DNA of 50,696 nucleotides, from positions 1-50,696 of the forward strand of contig JAFUTQ010000016.1 of assembly GCA_017484135.1 (NCBI GenBank). The letters are read 5' to 3'. The DNA comes from Lachnospiraceae bacterium (lineage in GTDB: Bacteria; Bacillota; Clostridia; Lachnospirales; Lachnospiraceae). Positions 33,400-41,695 of this stretch are shown piece by piece. The position numbers and the translations under genes are program-made. The notes beneath the pieces were generated by a model, which saw only the letters and a list, made by a program, of their open reading frames with translations, was not told the DNA's origin and searched no databases. Within the stretch, counting starts at the first letter, position 1. Each line of letters begins with the position of its first letter.

Positions 33400-34707
33400 A
33401 TGGGAATTATCAAAGCAGCAGGGCAGGCAATAGGTGGAGCGTTGTCCGATCAGTATCTGGAGGTAATTCAGGCACATGACATGGGCGATCAGACCGTATT
33501 TACCACCGGGGAGCTCATTCGCCGGGGACAAAATGTCAAGGGTACAGTCGATACGGTAAGCAACGGCTCCTACATATACGTCAATCACAATCAGTTCATG
33601 ATGCTGGTGGATGGCGGAAAGGTGGTGGATTACACCTCCGAGCCGGGCTATTACAAGGTGGATAACTCCTCACTTCCGTCGTTGTTTAACGGACAGTTTG
33701 GCGATACCTTAAAGGAGACCTTTGACCGTATACGGTTCGGCGGCGAGACACCGAGGATGCAGAAGGTTTATTTTATCAATTTACAGGAAATCAAGGGACT
33801 GAAATTCGGTACGCACAATCCCATCAATTATTTCGACAACTTTTATAATGCGGAGCTGTCGTTGCGCGCACATGGAGCCTATTCCATCAAGATTGTAAAT
33901 CCGCTTCAGTTCTATGAGGAAGTCATTCCGAAGAACAAGGATAAGGTGGAGTTTCCGTCCATTGCGGAGCAGTACATGGAGGAATTTCTGCAGGCGCTGG
34001 AGTCTGCGATCAATCAGATGTCCCAGGAGGGAGAGCGAATCTCCTATATCCGGGGAAAAGAGCGCGAGATCGCAAAGTTCATGTCGGAGACGCTGGACGA
34101 AGAGTGGAATCAGATGCGCGGAATGGAGATTCAGGCGGTAGGCTTCACAACGTCCTACGATCCGGAATCCCAGAAGATCATCAATATGAGAAACCAGGCA
34201 GCCATGATGGGTTCCGATCCGAATGTGCTGCGGGGGATGGCGGTGCAGAATATCACAGAGGGTATCAAAAATGCAGGCTCCAACTCAGCAGGCGCGATGA
34301 CCGGATTTATGGGTGTTGGCATGGGGATGAATGCCTTCAACAGCTCCATGGACAGTCTAAACCAGATGACCGGAGGCATGATGTCGCCAAACGGGACGAA
34401 TCCCGGGGGAGGCGGACCCGCAGGAGGAGCAACGCCCCAGGGAGCGGCACCTCAGCAGGCCGGAGGCTGGACCTGCGAGTGCGGAACCGTAAATCAGGGC
34501 AAGTTCTGTATCAACTGTGGCAAGTCACAGCCGGCACCGGCACCTGCAGCAGGCGGCTGGACGTGTGCGTGCGGAGCGGTCAATACCGGCAAGTTCTGCA
34601 GCGAGTGCGGGAAGCCCATGCCGACGGGTTCTCAGGAATGGACTTGTGAATGCGGTACTGTGAATAAAGGAAAATTCTGCAGCAATTGCGGAAAGCCGCA
34701 GGCATAA
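33400..34707 (+). CDS. SPFH-domain protein with three C-terminal zinc ribbons (YdjI-like)
   Basis: 435 residues. Residues 1-290 form an SPFH/band-7-like domain of the virion-core/YdjI type (MGIIKAAGQAIGGALSDQYLE..., FTTGELIRRGQNVKG, HGAYSIKIVNPLQF). A Gly/Met/Asn-rich linker (about 290-360) leads to three tandem zinc ribbons of near-identical design, each WTCxCGxVNxGKFCxxCGK. Bacillus YdjI helps recruit envelope-stress (phage-shock-like) proteins to the membrane. Here no PspA gene is near; the partner is more likely the upstream anchored zinc-ribbon protein. Confidence 0.82.
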   Translation: MGIIKAAGQAIGGALSDQYLEVIQAHDMGDQTVFTTGELIRRGQNVKGTVDTVSNGSYIYVNHNQFMMLVDGGKVVDYTSEPGYYKVDNSSLPSLFNGQFGDTLKETFDRIRFGGETPRMQKVYFINLQEIKGLKFGTHNPINYFDNFYNAELSLRAHGAYSIKIVNPLQFYEEVIPKNKDKVEFPSIAEQYMEEFLQALESAINQMSQEGERISYIRGKEREIAKFMSETLDEEWNQMRGMEIQAVGFTTSYDPESQKIINMRNQAAMMGSDPNVLRGMAVQNITEGIKNAGSNSAGAMTGFMGVGMGMNAFNSSMDSLNQMTGGMMSPNGTNPGGGGPAGGATPQGAAPQQAGGWTCECGTVNQGKFCINCGKSQPAPAPAAGGWTCACGAVNTGKFCSECGKPMPTGSQEWTCECGTVNKGKFCSNCGKPQA

Positions 34708-34740
34708 GAGATAAAGGAATGATATAGGAGTGACAAAGTG

Positions 34741-35940
34741 ATGAAAGCAGCCATCATGGGATACGGAACCATCGGTTCCGGCGTGGTAGAGGTATTAGAG
34801 ACAAATCGGGACATGATTGCAAAACGTGCGGGCGAGGCCATTGAGGTGAAATCGGTATTAGATCTGCGCGAATTTGAGGGAGACCCCATTCATGACAAAA
34901 TTGTGCATGATTATCAGGTGATCGCAGAGGACAAAGAGATTCAGATTGTGGTGGAGACCATGGGCGGCGTAGAGCCGGCATTTACCTTTGTAAAGGCAAT
35001 GCTGGAGGCCGGAAAGCATGTTGTCACTTCCAATAAGGCATTGGTGGCAGACAAGGGCGCAGAGCTGATTGCCCTTGCAAAACAGCACAATGTAAATTTT
35101 CTGTTTGAGGCCAGCGTCGGCGGCGGAATTCCGATTATCCGCAATCTGAGTCACTGTCTGACCGCAGATGTGGTGGAGGAGATCACGGGGATTCTGAACG
35201 GAACCACCAACTACATGATGACAAAGATGACGCTGGAGGGCTCAGAATTCGATGATGTGTTAAAGGATGCGCAGGAGAAGGGCTATGCGGAGAAGGATCC
35301 TACCGCAGATGTGGAGGGACATGATGCATGCCGGAAAATTGCGATCCTCACATCGTTAGTATGCGGACAGCAGGTGGATTTTGAGGATATTCATACAGAG
35401 GGAATCACAAAGATTTCTGCGACGGATATCAAATATGCCGGAGCGATGGGACGAGCAATCAAGCTGCTTGCCACCAGCCGCAAATCGGGTGACACCTACA
35501 GCGCGATGGTTGCGCCCTGCCTTTTAGCACCGGAGCATCCGCTGTATTCCGTAAACGATGTATTCAATGCGGTATTTGTGCATGGAAATGTGCTGGGCGA
35601 TGCCATGTTTTACGGAAGCGGAGCCGGCAAGCTGCCTACCGCCAGTGCGGTGGTAGCGGATATGGTGGAGTGTGCACAGCATAGCAGTGAGCATATTCCG
35701 CTGGAGTGGAAGGCAAATAAGCTTACATTGGCGGACTATCGGGAGACGGACAACCGTTTCTTTGTGAGAACCACCGCAGAGGAAACGGCAATCAAAGAGA
35801 TATTCGGAGAGGTGACCTTTGTCCGGGCGGAGGGCGTGACCGGAGAGATGGGATTCCTCACCGAAGCCATGACAGAGGGGGCATACGAAGAAAAGGTCGC
35901 CCGTCTGGGAGCTGTGATTCAAATGATTCGCGTAAAATAA
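34741..35940 (+). CDS. hom: homoserine dehydrogenase
   Basis: 399 residues from ATG 34741 (GTG 34738 is adjacent in frame). It reduces aspartate semialdehyde to homoserine on the way to threonine and methionine. The NAD(P)-binding MGYGTIGSGVVEVL, then TSNKALVADKGAEL, the catalytic-domain GGGIPIIRNLSHCL, ILNGTTNYMMTKM and the signature EKDPTADVEGHDACRKIAILTS split over several stretches, and a C-terminal ACT domain (about 325-399) for feedback inhibition by threonine are visible. Confidence 0.95.
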   Translation: MKAAIMGYGTIGSGVVEVLETNRDMIAKRAGEAIEVKSVLDLREFEGDPIHDKIVHDYQVIAEDKEIQIVVETMGGVEPAFTFVKAMLEAGKHVVTSNKALVADKGAELIALAKQHNVNFLFEASVGGGIPIIRNLSHCLTADVVEEITGILNGTTNYMMTKMTLEGSEFDDVLKDAQEKGYAEKDPTADVEGHDACRKIAILTSLVCGQQVDFEDIHTEGITKISATDIKYAGAMGRAIKLLATSRKSGDTYSAMVAPCLLAPEHPLYSVNDVFNAVFVHGNVLGDAMFYGSGAGKLPTASAVVADMVECAQHSSEHIPLEWKANKLTLADYRETDNRFFVRTTAEETAIKEIFGEVTFVRAEGVTGEMGFLTEAMTEGAYEEKVARLGAVIQMIRVK

Positions 35941-35965
35941 AATGGAAACCTAATAAGAAAATACA

Positions 35966-36004
35966 AAAGGCGCTTCCCACTTCAGAGGTGGGAAGCGCTT
36001 AAGC
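35966..36004. terminator. bidirectional terminator between hom and the lipoprotein gene
   Basis: GCGCTTCCCAC (35970-35980) and GTGGGAAGCGC (35988-35998) form a perfect 11-bp stem with 7-nt loop. The A-tract on the left gives a good U-tract for the minus-strand gene. Confidence 0.85.
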
Positions 36005-36026
36005 TTTGTCCGGAATGTCTGGATTA

Positions 36027-36647
36027 TCAATAAAATTTAATATGTGACAGCTTCCTTGTTTCAAGATCAAAGGTCATCTGCATATGTGTATTGTTATCCA
36101 GATTGGAAATGATGATTTCCAGATAATTGTCCAGATCGGTGTAATGATCCTCTGCGGGCTGATAGGCATCCAGTACATCCTCGAAGGTGCTGTCCCATGT
36201 GATCCCTTGCGGCAGAATCAGCGTGATATGATTGGATTCGTCAAATTCCAGTGTGTCTGTGGCGAGATGACCGATTTCCACATCCATATCAATATTGTTC
36301 GTAACAGTAAAATAGCATTCACCGGCAGCATACTCGCTGTCTTTTTTCTTTTTCAAAGGAATTTTGGTGGTTGTCGTGTGACCGGGAATGACCTTGATCT
36401 GAGACAGTATGGATTTATCTATGGTCCATCCGGCGTCCAGCAGGGTATCAATGTCTATGGGATATTGAAAGATCTCTCCGTTTAAGGAAAATTCCATATC
36501 CTCCGGTTCGGTACTCAGCTGGCTCGTTGCGCTTTGCAGCTGCTCCTGGGTGGGAATCCCTCCCGAGTCGGCTGAACTTTCGGCAGCACATCCGGCTGTG
36601 AAAGCAGTCAATAGCAGAATCAGTGTAAACAGTTTTACTTTTTTCAT
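36027..36647 (-). CDS. putative lipoprotein of unknown function
   Basis: 206 residues. The N terminus MKKVKLFTLILLLTAFTAGCAAES is a lipoprotein signal with the acceptor cysteine at residue 20 (TAGC). The mature part is acidic, with a beta-rich domain (IDTLLDAGWTIDK, GECYFTVTNNID, LPQGITWDSTFEDVLDAY) of a type common among Lachnospiraceae lipoproteins but with no assigned role. AAGGAGT precedes the start. It is transcribed alone toward the hom terminator. Confidence 0.75.
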   Translation of the reverse strand: MKKVKLFTLILLLTAFTAGCAAESSADSGGIPTQEQLQSATSQLSTEPEDMEFSLNGEIFQYPIDIDTLLDAGWTIDKSILSQIKVIPGHTTTTKIPLKKKKDSEYAAGECYFTVTNNIDMDVEIGHLATDTLEFDESNHITLILPQGITWDSTFEDVLDAYQPAEDHYTDLDNYLEIIISNLDNNTHMQMTFDLETRKLSHIKFY

Positions 36648-36675
36648 TGCTTAACAACTCCTTTTTGGCTGGCTT

Positions 36676-36734
36676 ATCATGAATCTTCGATTCATGATCG
36701 ACATTCGCTGTTCGCCGAACATGCAAGCATGTTC
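36676..36734. repeat. two perfect hairpins upstream of the lipoprotein gene
   Basis: ATCATGAATC/GATTCATGAT (36676-36685 with 36689-36698) and GAACATGC/GCATGTTC (36717-36724 with 36727-36734). No obvious T-tract follows. The rest of 36735-36948 shows no gene and no clear promoter that I can support. Confidence 0.55.
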
Positions 36735-36948
36735 TTCTCACTTGCGCTCATTATATCATACGATAAGTGCTCGGAATTTTCAATCATAATATTGTGGTCT
36801 ATGTGGATGAACAGTAGGCAGACTATGCTTATACAGAGCTTGCGCATTCGATAGAATATGACAGGAAGATAGAATAGGTCATTCCGGGGGTTTTATTCAT
36901 TCTGTTTTTGTGTTATTGTATGGTCAGAGATTGCGAAGGGATGATCTT

Positions 36949-37899
36949 ATGAGTGATGATACATCAATCGAGGAACTGGTCATAAAAGAAGAAGAAAAAA
37001 TAGCCGAGAGTGATCAGGGACTGAAGGCGGCCAAAAAGGAAAGCTTAAAGCTCCCGGTTATTTTGCTTGGCGCGGTGATTTATTCGGTGGGTATGAACTG
37101 TTTTCTCAGACCCATGAATCTTTATTCCGGCGGAATGATGGGATTTGCGCAGCTGTTTGAGGATCTTTTGCTGAAAGCAGGCTTGTCGTTCGGAGGAGTT
37201 CATTTGTCCGGTATTTTATATTACCTGATGAATATCCCGGCGATCATTATCGCGTTAAAGAAAATGCGGCGAAGGTTTATTATCAAGACGGTCTTTGCGG
37301 TGACGGCGATCACGGTTCTGCTCACCATGATTCCGATTCCGACTGCGCCGATTCTTGAGGACACATTGGCCAATGTGATGATCGCAGGGCTGATCTGCGG
37401 CGCCGGCATAGGGATTATCCTGTGGGTGGGCGCGTGCGATGGCGGAATGAATATCATCGGAATGCTGATCGTTTCACTCAAGGGAAAGGGGAGCGTAGGA
37501 CTGACCAGTCTGGCAGTGAATATCGTGCTGTATACGATCATGCTGTTCCTTTTTGATATTCCAACCGTGATCTATTCGCTGATTTACTCGGTCTTTAATT
37601 CGATTGCGGCTGACCGGATTCACACACAGAATATCAACAGTCAGTTCATGATCATCACAAAGCTTTCGGATACCAAAGAGATGGAAGTGGAAGTGATGGG
37701 GCGGTTGAACCGCGGAATGACCGAGGTGGATGCCAGCGGAAACTTTTCCGGGGATGCGGTTAAAATCTTTTTGGTATTTATCAGCAAATATGAAGCCAAC
37801 CGACTGCGCGCGATTATACGCAGCTATGACCCGAATGCGTTTATCGTTGAGACAGAGGGCGTGCGCATTGACGGAAACTTTTTGAAGAAGCTGACGTAA
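36949..37899 (+). CDS. YitT family membrane protein, second copy
   Basis: 316 residues from ATG 36949 (GAAGGG eight bases upstream; earlier in-frame codons have no ribosome binding site). A charged acidic N-terminal tail of about 35 residues, six membrane helices with MNLYSGGMMGFAQLFEDLL and VGACDGGMNIIGMLIVS, and the DUF2179 domain (about 235-316: NSQFMIITKLSDTKEMEVEVMGRLNRGMTEVDASGNFSG). It differs from the 26153 protein in the N-terminal tail and is not a recent duplicate. Confidence 0.88.
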   Translation: MSDDTSIEELVIKEEEKIAESDQGLKAAKKESLKLPVILLGAVIYSVGMNCFLRPMNLYSGGMMGFAQLFEDLLLKAGLSFGGVHLSGILYYLMNIPAIIIALKKMRRRFIIKTVFAVTAITVLLTMIPIPTAPILEDTLANVMIAGLICGAGIGIILWVGACDGGMNIIGMLIVSLKGKGSVGLTSLAVNIVLYTIMLFLFDIPTVIYSLIYSVFNSIAADRIHTQNINSQFMIITKLSDTKEMEVEVMGRLNRGMTEVDASGNFSGDAVKIFLVFISKYEANRLRAIIRSYDPNAFIVETEGVRIDGNFLKKLT

Positions 37900-37935
37900 A
37901 AAAGACAATATTATAAGGAGTAGGAGGAATTATAT

Positions 37936-38565
37936 ATGGACAAACAGGCAATTTACAATCTGACGTACGGAGTATTCATGCTTTCCACAAAAGCAGGAGA
38001 GAAAACCAACGGCTGTATCACAAACACCTGTATTCAGGTGGCAAACAATCCGATGCGGATTGCGATTTCGGTGCTGAACACAAACTACACCTGTGATCTG
38101 ATCAAGGAGAGCGGTGTGTTTGCCATCAGTCTTTTGGATGATCAATGCACGTTTGAGACGATCAGGCATTTCGGCTTTCAGTCCGGCAGAGAGGTAGACA
38201 AGATGAGCGGATTATCCCTGCCGTTGGATAGTCAGGGCATTCCCTATATGGGATGGCATGCGTGCGCGGTGATCAGCGGAAAAGTAGTGGAGCAGCAGGA
38301 TTTGGGAAGTCATACGCTGTTTATAGCAGAGGTGGTGGATGCGAAGCTCTTAAATGATCACGCGCCCTTGGCCTATGCGGATTATCAGGCGCGGGTAAAG
38401 CCAAAGCCGCAGGAAAAGAAAACGGATAAAAAAATTGTCGGCTGGCGCTGCAAGATCTGCAACTATGTATATGAAGGCAGCGAGCTCCCGGAAGATTTTT
38501 CGTGCCCGCTCTGCGGACACGGACCGGATGATTTTGAGCCGATTTATGCGGAGGAAAAATCATAA
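37936..38565 (+). CDS. flavin reductase domain fused to rubredoxin (high-molecular-weight rubredoxin type)
   Basis: 209 residues. Residues 1-155 form an FMN-binding flavin reductase-like domain (YNLTYGVFMLSTKAGEKTNGCITNT, then GVFAISLLDDQ). Residues 168-205 form a rubredoxin with its two Cys pairs, WRCKICNYVYEG and FSCPLCGHGPDDFEP, that bind one iron. The architecture matches Hrb of Moorella, which acts in oxidative-stress defence by passing electrons to flavodiiron proteins. An AGGAGGAA ribosome binding site precedes it. Its end overlaps the converging mntP stop by 6 bp. Confidence 0.9.
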   Translation: MDKQAIYNLTYGVFMLSTKAGEKTNGCITNTCIQVANNPMRIAISVLNTNYTCDLIKESGVFAISLLDDQCTFETIRHFGFQSGREVDKMSGLSLPLDSQGIPYMGWHACAVISGKVVEQQDLGSHTLFIAEVVDAKLLNDHAPLAYADYQARVKPKPQEKKTDKKIVGWRCKICNYVYEGSELPEDFSCPLCGHGPDDFEPIYAEEKS

Positions 38566-39144
38566 CAGCGACGTAAAAAAGATCTCAAACCCGATCGCAA
38601 TCAAGATCACACCCCCAAGGATCGCAGCCTTACCGGAAAATCTGGTTCCGAACCTTTTTCCGATCTCCAGACCGGACATGCAGATGACAAAGGTTACCAA
38701 TGCAATGATCAATGCACACACCAGAGCCATCGGAAAATCATATTCTGCGATCGTAAAGCCGACAGATAAGGCGTCGATGGAGGTTGCCACACCCTGTACC
38801 AAAAGCGCGGCGATTCCGATTTTCGGCTTTTCGATCTCCGCATGCTTGCTTTTGATTCCCTCGATCAGCATTTTGCCTCCGATAAAAAGGAGCAGCAATA
38901 ATGCGATCCAGGGAATAAATTTCTGAAATGCGCTGAAATACTGAATGACCGTATGCACACAGATCCATCCGGTCATCGGCATGATTGCCTGAAACAGCGC
39001 AAACACTCCCGCGATTTCGCACATCTTTTTCTTTCTCATGGCGGGCTCATTTAATCCATTGGCGAGGGATACGGAAAAAGCATCCATCGCCAGTCCCACA
39101 CCGAGCAATACAGAGTTAAAGAAAAATAATAAGTTCCATTCCAT
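38560..39144 (-). CDS. mntP: manganese efflux pump MntP
   Basis: 194 residues, six membrane helices in two inverted halves. Both conserved aspartate motifs are there: GLAMDAFSVSLANGL in helix 1 and GVATSIDALSVGFT in the second half; also GGKMLIEGIK. MntP exports excess Mn(II). GGAGG sits nine bases before the ATG at 39144. The long leader (39145 to about 39545) contains a yybP-ykoY riboswitch, a terminator hairpin and a copy of repeat R1, consistent with Mn-induced expression. Confidence 0.95.
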   Translation of the reverse strand: MEWNLLFFFNSVLLGVGLAMDAFSVSLANGLNEPAMRKKKMCEIAGVFALFQAIMPMTGWICVHTVIQYFSAFQKFIPWIALLLLLFIGGKMLIEGIKSKHAEIEKPKIGIAALLVQGVATSIDALSVGFTIAEYDFPMALVCALIIALVTFVICMSGLEIGKRFGTRFSGKAAILGGVILIAIGFEIFFTSLL

Positions 39145-39180
39145 CTTTTGTTTCCTCCCGAATTACGTTTGATGATTTCT

Positions 39181-39278
39181 CGCGCACCCCTGCGCAATCG
39201 AGTGGGGGTGCCCCTACTCGCCGCGCGGGGTGCGTCCGGCGCGAGCCGGAAAATTTCTTTACGCACCCCTGCGCATAA
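39181..39278 (-). repeat. dispersed structured repeat R1, copy C
   Basis: On the minus strand it starts in the T-tract of the mntP leader terminator. Outer stem GGGGTGCGT/ACGCACCCC encloses CCGGC/GCCGG; second hairpin CGAGTAGGGG/CCCCCACTCG; final direct repeat GCGCAGGGGTGCG. It lies between the riboswitch expression platform and the mntP ribosome binding site, so it is part of the mntP messenger. Confidence 0.85.
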
Positions 39279-39317
39279 AAAAACCAAGTACAGTCCGAAA
39301 CTATACTTGGTTTTTCA
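39279..39317 (-). terminator. riboswitch-controlled terminator in the mntP leader
   Basis: AAACCAAGTATA with TGTACTTGGTTT on the minus strand (39313-39302 with 39292-39281) followed by a run of T. The segment AACTATACGTGG at the 3' side of the preceding hairpin can pair with CCAAGTATAGTT of the terminator (11 of 12), giving an antiterminator option. Confidence 0.7.
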
Positions 39318-39337
39318 TCAAAAGAATAAAAAAATAC

Positions 39338-39372
39338 AGACTCCACGTATAGTTTCTGCTATACATGAGTCT
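39338..39372 (-). promoter_or_regulatory. hairpin linking aptamer and terminator in the mntP leader
   Basis: AGACTC (39338-39343 on the plus strand) pairs with GAGTCT (39367-39372) and GTATAG (39347-39352) with CTATAC (39359-39364), forming a 6+6-bp stem with a small internal loop. It overlaps the 3' end of the Mn aptamer, so its formation should compete with the closed aptamer. Confidence 0.6.
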
Positions 39373-39532
39373 CGCAATTTAAAACAAGCCAGATCATAAG
39401 GAGGAAGTACAATGAGCGAAGCTCATTTTATAATGGCTTCCGACGACTTGGCAGGTGACGCGAAGCGGCGCGTGCCGATTCCTAAGATCAGTATGTTGAC
39501 TTGCTACGATATACGCTTGCTACTCCCCCATG
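39364..39532 (-). promoter_or_regulatory. yybP-ykoY manganese riboswitch aptamer with inserted repeat
   Basis: On the minus strand: closing CATG (39532-39529), the family hallmark GGGGAGTAGC (39528-39519), GTCAACA (39500-39494) and GAGACT (39373-39368), then the pairing CATG (39367-39364). These are the conserved elements of Mn(II)-sensing yybP-ykoY RNAs, and mntP is a standard target. Between GTCAACA and GAGACT about 95 nt belong to repeat R2, occupying the variable arm. Mn binding should favour transcription past the terminator. Confidence 0.8.
39397..39490 (+). repeat. repeat R2, copy 2, inside the riboswitch
   Basis: Plus-strand reading: AAGGAGGAAG, the hairpin AATGAGCGAAGCTCATT, then GGCTTCCGACGACTTGGCAG and GTGACGCGAAGCGGCGCGTG, ending near CCTAAGATC. 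The same succession is in the loop of the palindrome at 29844 and, shortened, at 47928. GATC on both edges of the insertion can pair, so the repeat forms the end of the arm. Confidence 0.8.
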
Positions 39533-39550
39533 GGATTTCTTATTGATAAA

Positions 39551-39579
39551 ATCTTATCATTATACGGGTTGGTTGTCAA
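39551..39579 (-). promoter_or_regulatory. promoter of the mntP leader
   Basis: Minus strand TTGACA (39579-39574), 17 bp, TAAGAT (39556-39551). Transcription would begin about 10 bases before the riboswitch aptamer, which fits. Confidence 0.65.
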
Positions 39580-39633
39580 ATATTTTTATTATTGTGCTGG
39601 CAGCGTCCGGTAGTCAATCACTTCAAAGTAACT

Positions 39634-39662
39634 TTTGCTGGAAAAAGATGACCTGATATGCT
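39634..39662 (+). promoter_or_regulatory. possible promoter of glpK
   Basis: TTTGCT (39634-39639), 17 bp, TATGCT (39657-39662). Only a moderate match; no catabolite-response element is evident. Confidence 0.35.
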
Positions 39663-39714
39663 AGGATTTTGACTAAGACAGGTAAGAGACAGGCGATAGA
39701 CAGGAGGTATTTTT

Positions 39715-41226
39715 ATGGCAAAATATATCATGGCACTGGATGCCGGAACCACCAGCAACCGCTGCATTCTGTTCGACCATTCCGGGAAGATTCAGAGCAT
39801 GGCGCAGAAGGAATTTCGCCAGATTTTCCCGAATCCGGGCTGGGTGGAGCACGACGCAAATGAAATCTGGTCGACACAGTTAGGGGTGGCTGTGGAGGCC
39901 ATGTCAAAGATCGGAGCCACAGCAGAGGATATCGCCGCCATTGGGATTACCAATCAGCGGGAGACGACCATCGTGTGGAACAAAGAGACGGGGGAGCCGA
40001 TTTGCCACGCAATCGTCTGGCAGTGCAGAAGAACCTCGGATATCGCGGATGCGTTGAAGAAAAAAGGGCTCGAAGAGTCTTACCGCAGAAAGACCGGACT
40101 GATCATCGATGCCTATTTTTCCGCGACCAAGCTCAAGTGGATTCTCGATCATGTAGAGGGGGCAAGAGCACTTGCGGCAGAAGGAAAGCTGCTGTTCGGA
40201 ACCGTGGAGACATGGCTGATCTGGAAGCTGACAAAGGGGCAGGTGCATGTGACGGATTACTCCAATGCATCCCGCACCATGCTGTTTAACATCAATACCC
40301 TGGATTGGGATGATGAAATCCTGCAGGAGCTGGATATCCCACGGAGTATGCTGCCGCAGGCAGTGCTCTCCAGTCAGGTCTACGGTTACACGGATGCATC
40401 CTTTTTCGGTGCGCCGATTCCCATTGCAGGTGCAGCCGGAGATCAGCAGGCGGCGCTTTTCGGGCAAACCTGTTTTTCGGCAGGAGAAGCAAAGAATACC
40501 TACGGTACAGGCTGTTTTCTTTTGATGAATACGGGAGAAACGCCAGTATTTTCAAAGAATGGACTGGTGACCACGATCGCGTGGGGATTGGATGGGACGA
40601 TCAATTATGCACTGGAAGGTTCGATTTTTGTGGCGGGCGCGGCAATCCAGTGGCTTCGCGACGGAATGAAGCTGATTGACTCTGCCGCCGATTCCGAATA
40701 TATGGCCACAAAGGTAAAGGGCACCCACGGCTGCTATGTCGTGCCGGCCTTTACGGGACTTGGTGCGCCGCACTGGGATCAGTATGCAAGGGGAACCATT
40801 GTGGGAATTACCAGAGGAACCAATAAGAATCACATCATCCGTGCCACGCTGGAGTCGATCGCCTATCAGGTCAGGGAGGTGATCTCGGCAATGGAGACGG
40901 ATGCGGACTGCGAGATCCTTTCTCTGAATGTAGACGGAGGCGCGTGCGCCAACAATTTTCTGATGCAGTTTCAGGCTGATATGATCAATGCCCCGGTAAA
41001 CCGTCCGGCCTGTGTGGAAACAACGGCGATGGGTGCGGGTTATCTGGCAGGACTGGCGGTGGGCTACTGGGATGGCAAGGGAGAGCTTCGCAGAAATCAG
41101 ATGATTGAGCGGGTATTTCACCCGGAGATTTCTGAGGAAGAGCGGCAGAAAAAGATGAAGGGCTGGCTCAAGGCCGTAAAGTATGCGTACGGCTGGGCAA
41201 AAGACACAGAGGATGAGACGTGTTAA
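39715..41226 (+). CDS. glpK: glycerol kinase
   Basis: 503 residues, the FGGY-family kinase making glycerol-3-phosphate. Phosphate loop [24 protein letters not shown], the substrate region [26 protein letters not shown], and the FGGY second signature region [27 protein letters not shown] are present. An AGGAGG ribosome binding site precedes it. No glpF or glpD is adjacent. The stop overlaps the converging DUF2752 gene by 4 bp, with no visible terminator between. Confidence 0.96.
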   Translation: MAKYIMALDAGTTSNRCILFDHSGKIQSMAQKEFRQIFPNPGWVEHDANEIWSTQLGVAVEAMSKIGATAEDIAAIGITNQRETTIVWNKETGEPICHAIVWQCRRTSDIADALKKKGLEESYRRKTGLIIDAYFSATKLKWILDHVEGARALAAEGKLLFGTVETWLIWKLTKGQVHVTDYSNASRTMLFNINTLDWDDEILQELDIPRSMLPQAVLSSQVYGYTDASFFGAPIPIAGAAGDQQAALFGQTCFSAGEAKNTYGTGCFLLMNTGETPVFSKNGLVTTIAWGLDGTINYALEGSIFVAGAAIQWLRDGMKLIDSAADSEYMATKVKGTHGCYVVPAFTGLGAPHWDQYARGTIVGITRGTNKNHIIRATLESIAYQVREVISAMETDADCEILSLNVDGGACANNFLMQFQADMINAPVNRPACVETTAMGAGYLAGLAVGYWDGKGELRRNQMIERVFHPEISEEERQKKMKGWLKAVKYAYGWAKDTEDETC

Positions 41227-41675
41227 GGAACCAGCGGCAGCAGATCCGTATGCCACACGATGAGAGCCAGATTTTTTATAATAAAATTTAGAATGACAAC
41301 GACCAGAGAAAGCCAGAGCATCCAGTCGTGATAGTGCAGGACAAAGGGCAGATCCTTCCGGCAGATGCGCATAATTGTCTGAGACAGCATGAAGTAACCG
41401 CCCAGCAGTGTGCAGTACATCACAAAGGGGTGATAGAGCAAAGACTGCAGGGGATGTCCATGCATCAGGAAAATCGTTGCCCGGGTGCCGCCGCATCCCG
41501 GACAGTACAATCCGGTGACCAGATGAAAAGCGCAGGGAGCCATATGCCGGGAAATCTGAAATCCGGTAATATGGCTGAATAGAAAATAAATGCCTGTGAC
41601 GGCGATCAGAGCCCATCCTGCAATATAAAAACCGCGATCGATGGCAGCGCTGACCGGGTGTTGATTTTTTTTCAT
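41223..41675 (-). CDS. DUF2752 membrane protein
   Basis: 150 residues with three or four helices. The family hallmark is the cysteine motif [19 protein letters not shown] near residues 48-66 before a helix. The function of DUF2752 proteins is unknown; the CPGCGGTR motif suggests metal binding or redox. AGGAGA precedes the ATG at 41675. Confidence 0.85.
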   Translation of the reverse strand: MKKNQHPVSAAIDRGFYIAGWALIAVTGIYFLFSHITGFQISRHMAPCAFHLVTGLYCPGCGGTRATIFLMHGHPLQSLLYHPFVMYCTLLGGYFMLSQTIMRICRKDLPFVLHYHDWMLWLSLVVVILNFIIKNLALIVWHTDLLPLVP

Positions 41676-41695
41676 CGGTATTCTCCTGCATCTGA

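Noticed and set aside
39051-39287. Minus-strand ORFs through R1 with LCAGVRKEIFRLA-like peptides (also at 21770-22084 and 24840-25133)
   Set aside because: The peptide similarity comes from translating the structured repeat R1; base changes follow stems rather than codons.
39412-39546. A 44-codon plus-strand ORF with an ideal ribosome binding site
   Set aside because: It lies antisense inside the mntP riboswitch and its first half is repeat R2. The frame is not kept in the other R2 copies.
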